From Prunella strophiata (taxonomy: Eukaryota; Chordata; Aves; Passeriformes; Prunellidae): DNA of 64,000 bases. The notes under the pieces were generated by a model, which saw only the letters and a program-made list of their open reading frames with translations, was not told where the DNA came from and ran no database searches. The translations under genes were made by a program, and so were the position numbers. Within the stretch, counting starts at the first letter, position 1; each line of letters starts with the position of its first letter. The stretch covers positions 27,872,385 to 27,936,384 of the forward strand of contig JAZBQD010000017.1 of NCBI GenBank assembly GCA_036583965.1. The letters run 5' to 3'. Shown in pieces: positions 57,607-64,000 of this stretch.

Positions 57607-60600
57607 ATAAGTTCACTTCAGTTTCTAGCTGAGGAAGATTGTCAAGATTGCAGGAGAAAAAGCAGCCCCTTTACCTTGGTTATAGGCTGTACAGGTGCAA
57701 ATAGAAATGTTTCCTTTCTTTCCTTCATGCAGGATAGGGTCTGATGTGGAACCTAACCTTCCAAGTAGGTCTGGGGTACAGGCCAGCTTGCCCTTTTCAC
57801 TAGCATTACTCCTGCCAGTTTGGCTTTTATGCCATTTCCTCACAGGTCTGTTCTGAAAATACATTTTACTGCTGGGATGATGGTGATACCTGGTTGTAAC
57901 AAATGTTTTTATAAATAGCACCAAAGGAGATTTTTTTTTAATGAGTTTAAAATTCCATTCTAGGATTTGAGAAGAAAAATATTTTGTAAGTGTATTTTAA
58001 ATCATTCCTCTGCTACTATTTTTGGGATCTCTCTGTAATGCAGAGGTTTGCCTTGAGCTGGAACACATCTGCTTTAGAATTGTGGTTGAGTTCCTGTTAT
58101 CTCTTTTGTAATTTGATCTGTGTATACTCAGATATAAGTGTCTTCTAGACATTTTCAAACACTGAAGCATTAATGGCACAAGCTTTGGAATAAATTTTCC
58201 CTCAGGCCTAAATTTTCCCTTAAATTCAAAGTCTTGGAATATGACCTATTTTTAAAAGTATTTCACTTAATTCTTGCATCAACCCAGTGATTTTTGTTAT
58301 TCTGCCAGAACACAACTTCCAGAAAAGGTGACAGTTAAAATTATATTTTGCTGCTTTGGACAACTGAGTTCATACCTTTAGTTTACTTTTGTAGTCTCTT
58401 TGGACAGAACTACAATGTTTCCATTGTCTATAGGTGTGTTTGTGCTTCTTTGGGGACCTTTAGTACCATCTGTGAGTCAGCTTTTTTTTTTTTCTTTTTT
58501 TGCTTAAATGTTTCATTTCTGCTTCAGGGAAAAAGTAAGAATCACACCCATATTTTGTACTGAGATTAAGTAACAGTGATTTAAAATCTATTCTTCTGTT
58601 TCATGTGACAAGCTTTTTCTAAAAACAAAACAGAAAGAAAAAACCAAACCCAAACCACTTCACTCTAGTTTTTTAGTTTTCTTTTCTCCAATAACAAAAG
58701 ATTGTTTCCCAAAACACAGCAATGAGAATCTACCCAAATGTTACCTGTATTTGAAAAGTGAAAAGATGGTAGAACTTGCTGATTTTCATTTAATATGGCT
58801 GAATATTTCATAATGGAGACATCTCTGAAGACCATTGCTTCCAATAGCTGGAAGTCTCTTTATGTTCTGTGGACATTGAGAGAGGTAGACAGGCTTGGCT
58901 TGCAGGGGGAATTTGTGTGAGATATCTGTCTGGTTCAAATTCCAAAAATTACCATTCCAAATATAATTAAATGAGTGTGAAAATAGCTTTATTGCTAAAT
59001 TAAAATGCATCTGTGTAAAACAGTCATTGCAGTAGTTTAAGTTGCTCATGTCAATGTCTGTGGCTTTGAGATGTGTAGTTTATGGTGAAATTTAATTGCA
59101 TGTGGATTAGCTATCTCTGGGGGCATCAGAGAAGGTCTTATTGAAGTACACATTCATGTTGCTCATCTCAGTTAGAAACAAGGAATTGGTATTGTTGGTG
59201 ACAAGTGTTTGAAGCTAAAAGCATATTTCTATGGATTGGGATCCAAAGAGCTAAGCCTCTTTGTCAGCATTGTTTAAATTCTGTACACCAGAAGAGGAAA
59301 AGAATATGATCTACCTTCCCAGAACAAAATGATCCCAAAGGCATGAGAAGCAGCTGTACATTCTCTTGAATCTCCTCTGTCAGCCCTGTGTTTCCTCTTC
59401 TCTGCATTCCTTCAGGGTTGTATATTTGGCTCGCTCATACCCACCCACTCTTTCCTTAAACACAGTTATAATTGCAGAAGGCTGGGTAAAAATTGGAGAC
59501 CCACACTCCTGGTAACTGTGCTGTAACCAAAAAATTCCTGGCTGCTATTGAAATGCTTAGTTTCAAATTCCTTGTCTAAGACCTGTTCTTTGCTAACAAG
59601 CACTTGTGGAAAAGGTAGAAGTAAATGTCCAAATGAGAGAGGGAGAGTAATTTCTTACTTATAAGTGTTTTAGGTGTTCAGTGAACATCAAGCTCACAGA
59701 GATGCCTTTCTGATGTAGCAATAGAACAGGATCTCAGGATGGGGTTATCATATTTCAGTCTTGCTCAGTGAAGACCAGGCACCAGCTGGGCTCTACTAGC
59801 TAATCCTTTCTGTCATGTGTTCCCCCTCCCAAGGCTCTTGCAGCAGTGTGCACCATGCCCACACCACTTCATTTCCTGACTCACATTTCAGTTTTGGGAA
59901 ATGTGGCTGTTCTAAATTGTAGATAAGGATTATCTCACAAGTTAACTAAATGTGCAGTCTGTGAGCAAAAACAGTAACAGGCATTGCTTTCTGTTCTGTC
60001 AGATAGTTCCTGCACAATCACAGCCACTGGAAGTGCAGAGCTGAATTCAGAGAGGGTGGTGCCTTTTGACATCCTGATCCTGTGGACTTATAAACAGCCA
60101 TGTGGTTTCCCTGAATAGCAAAGGAAACTGCAAGCTATGGGGTTTTTTGTAATTACAGTCTGTAGAATTGGTCCGGATTTCCAAAGCTGAGTACATAAAC
60201 TTTGTGTAGTTCTGGGTACTGGATAAATGCTGGACTTGCACCTTTCTGTTAATTTTTGTTCTTGGAAGTAAATCTTGTAATATTGTAAAAATAACAAGTT
60301 TCTTTCTGTCAGTATAATTTACAAAGAGGTCATGGGATTTTTGACGTGTCTCTAAATTAGCAACTGAATAAAAGTATTTATAAGTGTATTACTAGTCTGT
60401 TGTTAAACCATAAAGATAAGGTCCTGGCTGTTAGCAGAAAGTATGGATTCTGTCACTTCTATGGAAAATTCAAGAAGCTGAGGATTCTCACTACCTTCAA
60501 AGCAGCAGATGGGAACTGGTTATAGAGAATGGAGCCTGGGCTTAGTAGTGATTTTCACACATTGGGTGCAAATGAACACTTCTACACCTTGTTTGTAGGG

Positions 60601-62664
60601 GAACAGTTTTTTATTTTATCATGGAGACAGTGTCTGTCAGAATCACAGTGTTGTGTCTAATATGCTTGAAAAAGCAAAGCTGAAACAGCAAAAAGAGTTC
60701 ATAGGCCAGCCTCTTAATGTCTCCAGTAAACGATTTTTCACTTTTTTTTTATTTTTTTTATTTTATTTTCTTGTTGTGTACATTGACATGAAGCATAGGC
60801 TTTGTTCAAAGTTACAGCCTGTAACACAAGTTAAAATTATGAACTGGAAAATCTTTTTACAGTGGAAAAATAACACAACATATATTTCCTACATTGCTAG
60901 ATTTTTTTTTTCTGATGATATTGCAAAGTTGTTGCTTTTTTATTTATGGAAGTGACGTTTAATCAAAATGAATGCAGAAAATCTGTTATGACAAAACAGT
61001 GCTTTCCTCAGCAAAAATAGGGTTCAAAAGACTTGGCCAAACTTTCTGATTGTGAACACTGAATCAAAGCCATTAATATTTCCTGGAAAAAAATACTAGG
61101 TTTAATATCTAATTAATATTTATTAAACCTGCTTTTATCACACTTCATGCATAAGATCAAAAAAGAACATTCTAATTAACTGTCTGCCCAATTCCTTTCC
61201 CATCCTCACTGGGTTTTGAAAACTGGAAGAAAATATGTGGGGAGGTTGCAATTCAAAGTCTCTTGGTGTTATGGTTGTGTTGCCAAACATTTTAAGCAAG
61301 GTGTGACTGACTATTAGTCATGTATCAAGTTTGTATCTGTGTAAACATCTGTGCTTGAGAGTTGCAAAGAAATTTGGTGCAGGGATCAGCAATTAGCAAT
61401 TTTCTTCTGTGTTTGAAACTCATGGGAATGGTTGCAAAAAGGAAAGAAAGGGTAGAATATTGTCTCTAGTAGCACTGTTTTGTCACTGTTTGTCAATTGA
61501 ATGAAAATGTGGTGAAGAGTTATTGCAACATTTGAAAAAACCACAATGACATTCAGAATTCACACATTTAACAATAGCACATGCTGTAGTTCAGGTCCCA
61601 GCACCTTCTCTTGCAAAATAGGTATGTCTTGTCTCTTCAAAGCACTGGCTCTCACCAGTGTTCACATATGTGAGCTTGGGATCACTATTTAGGTTCTTTT
61701 CTTTGAAAACCTTGGGCCTGGCAGGTTCTAATAGTTGCTGCTGAGCTGAAAAAATAGGCATTCCAAAACCAGAACTACTTAGTCAGGCACTTGTTCAGGT
61801 AGACTCCAACAGTTCTTCAAAAACTAAGCAGAAACTTATTTATAATCACTTCAACCATGAAGCTTTTTTCCGTCATTACCTGAAATTTCAGTAATCTCTT
61901 TGCATACTAAAATCAGTGTTTGGAGGAGAGGAAGAGGGACTATGAATTCCAGGTTCTTTTTTGATGTGATCCCTGTAATTCTAGTCACTGATCTAGCAGC
62001 ATTGGTGTTGTCAATCAAGTGCAGATGCATTTGGCCCTTACCTGTTACTAAAGGCACTGATTCTCTGAGTCAGGCATACCAGAAGAGGGGAGACTGTGAG
62101 ACAGATTTTAAGGACAAATAGAGAAGGTGAGATGCAGAGAAGGACCCTTAGTGTAGATGTGAATAGTTTACAGTTTAAAGGGTTTAATTCAAGGGCGTGA
62201 TTTCAAGGTGCTGAGTTGACTTTCTTTCAACTAATTTGTTCTACATTATAGAAGATGAGAATTGTCTGTTTTGATATGTCTACTTGCAACCAGTGATAGT
62301 TCATTTGAAACAGGGAGGGCAGATAGCACATTCACAGTGTAATTTTTGGACACTAAAAGAGGGTGGAAAGGGAGTGAAGAACGAAAATATTTCAGAACAT
62401 AATCTTTGCTTTCATCCACCAGTAAGCCTGAAATAATGCTCAGTTTAAAGAGTTCTGAACATCCAGAAAAGTAGCCAGGATAGAAATCAGGATAGAAATC
62501 TATCACTAACAATGTGGTATTGGCTGTAAACACTAGCAGTAAGCAAAACCAGTTTGTTGACTGAATGTTCTTGCCTCTCAGTTCTACTCCATTATGAACA
62601 GAAAATTTGCATGTGAGACACTGCAAAGATTTGACACTAGTTTAACATACCTTCCAGTTGCCTA

Positions 62665-63200
62665 GAGAGGTCTAGTTGCAAATGGACCTCTGGAGATGTC
62701 TAGTCTAATCTCCTGTTCCAAGCAGTACATGTTTATCAGGTTGCTGAGTGAGGATGAAACCCTTCTGACCTGCCTTATCCTGGTTCCTGGGCTCTAGGAC
62801 TCATACGAGGAAGAAGCCCCTGTGTCCAGTGGGAACTCCCTTGCTGCTTGTGCTTGACTGAGAATCTTTTGTTTTCCCTGTAACTCTCCCTTTTAGGCCG
62901 TGGATGATTGCACTCGACACCCTGCATCTCACCTTTCCTTCTCCTGGAGACTAAACAGGCACAATTCCCTCAAGCCTATCCTCGTATGTCAGATATTCCC
63001 GTCCCCAGACCATGTTTAGTGATCCTGCTCTGGATATGCTCCAGTACTGACATCTCTTTTATCATGGGACACCCTCTCACCAGATACAGATGCACGAGTG
63101 CTCTGTAGAAGTAGTAGTCACTGTCTTCCAGCAGCTGGCTGCACTTTGCTATGGAATTCAGGGCTGCCTTCATGGGGTAGACCATTGAATCATTTTCCTT
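62665..63200 (-). mobile_element. CR1 LINE, about 0.5 kb antisense copy
   Basis: On the minus strand it reads a degraded ORF2 end: ALVHLYLVRGCP (compare SALVRPHLEYC), VLEHIQSRITKHGLGTGI, then 'atacgaggataggcttgaggga' and 'cctgtttagtctccaggagaagga', and ends with the tail 'catctccagaggtcc' near 62685. The block order matches CR1. It is old and frame-broken; the 120-codon minus-strand frame at 62976-63338 is part of this relic and its flank, not a gene. Confidence 0.8.
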
Positions 63201-64000
63201 CCCACCATGTGTCCTCCCTACCATAGTTCCTTTTCTGGCCCATTGTGCCCCATTTTGCACTGCTGATTGGGTTAGTTCCATCCGAAGTGCAGAAGCTATG
63301 GATTTGCCTTGTCTACATTCCATTAGCCTGCTATTCATAATTTATAGCTCACATTCTTTTTCCTTCACCCTCACAAACAGTGTGGCCTTCCAGAAGGCTC
63401 ACCTGTCAGGATATATAGCAGGGATTCTTTCTGTGTGAGCTCAATGACTATCTGCTACACTAACCTGAATATATACATAGATCCTTCTTGGGGAAGCAAC
63501 AGCTGTCTGTCTGTCATGAATGCATGGTTTGTTGTAATTTGTTCATAGTATGTGCATTGTCCTCCTGTTCAAAAAAGGCTTGTGCCTTTTCCTTCTCTGC
63601 ACTAAAGTGCACTTAAAATACCGTTCTCCAGTCCTTGCCATACTTCTGAAATTAGCATGCACCATTAATGTATCTGCACACCTTTAAGTCATTTTGTGGC
63701 AAAGCAGATTCATAGTCAACTGAAGAAAGAGAGCAATACATCTGTCCTCTTAATAAGTATTTATATATGTCACTCTTATTTAAGGGAAATAATTTAGAGA
63801 TTAATTATGACTTGAAAGATATGTTTTCCCACTAAGAAATTGATATTTAAAGCAAGATTTTAAACATGTAGAGCCATAATTACAGTGCCTGCCATGGTTT
63901 CTGAGCACCAGGTTTCTCTTCATCAGAGAATTGTTGAATACATCTGAAAGATATGAGCTTGGTTATGATACAGGCACTTACAAAGGGAATGCTGCACCTA

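Noticed and set aside
62976..63338. 120-codon minus-strand frame
   Set aside because: It contains CR1 ORF2 remnants and leads into a CR1 tail; it is a transposon relic.

Overview
The window is a vertebrate, most likely avian, genomic segment dominated by one multi-exon gene on the + strand: SHB, the SH2-domain adapter protein B. Bird origin is inferred from many 5'-truncated CR1 LINE copies with the typical avian CR1 3' end (a 'ggtcc.ttccaaccc' run followed by an 'attctgtgat'-like end) and from the lack of mammalian SINEs. Human 9p genes such as SHB generally lie on the avian Z chromosome, so a Z origin is plausible but cannot be shown from sequence alone.

Layout. Positions 1-10145 are AT-rich intergenic DNA with no supported gene. 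They hold a poly-T tract, a CR1 tail, two same-orientation copies of a dispersed LTR-like repeat and a 248-bp tract made almost only of A and C. A CpG island (about 10146-11500) carries the promoter/5' leader, a 16-unit hexanucleotide repeat, upstream ATGs and SHB coding exon 1 (10868-11452). Exon 2 (24206-24323), exon 3 (46201-46416), exon 4 (ending at 52672) and exon 5 (56882-57001) follow, separated by introns of about 12.8, 21.9, 6.1 and 4.2 kb. Intron 5 runs off the right edge, so the last coding exon (C-terminal part of the SH2 domain) is outside the window. Splice phases are consistent: 0, 1, 1, 2, 2.

Protein logic. The N-terminal two thirds is an unstructured, proline-rich docking region with seven YxxP tyrosine motifs spread over exons 1-3. 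Exons 4-5 lead into the SH2 domain, which begins with WYHGAIS and has the FLVRES-type YLVRNS strand. This is the architecture of an adapter that is phosphorylated on tyrosine and also binds phosphotyrosine.

Most notable points. (1) The position homologous to the usual exon 4 acceptor reads 'ttgcg|CCCAG' with no AG. The nearest in-frame AG lies 21 bp upstream and would insert seven residues, while the next downstream AG gives an immediate stop. (2) Exon 3 is 216 nt, skippable in frame, and lies between two long CR1 copies in opposite orientation. (3) The CpG island holds a pure (GRCACC)n-type repeat and an upstream ORF ending 20 bp before the SHB start. I found no evidence for a wholly new biological system; the window is mostly ordinary intron and intergenic sequence.
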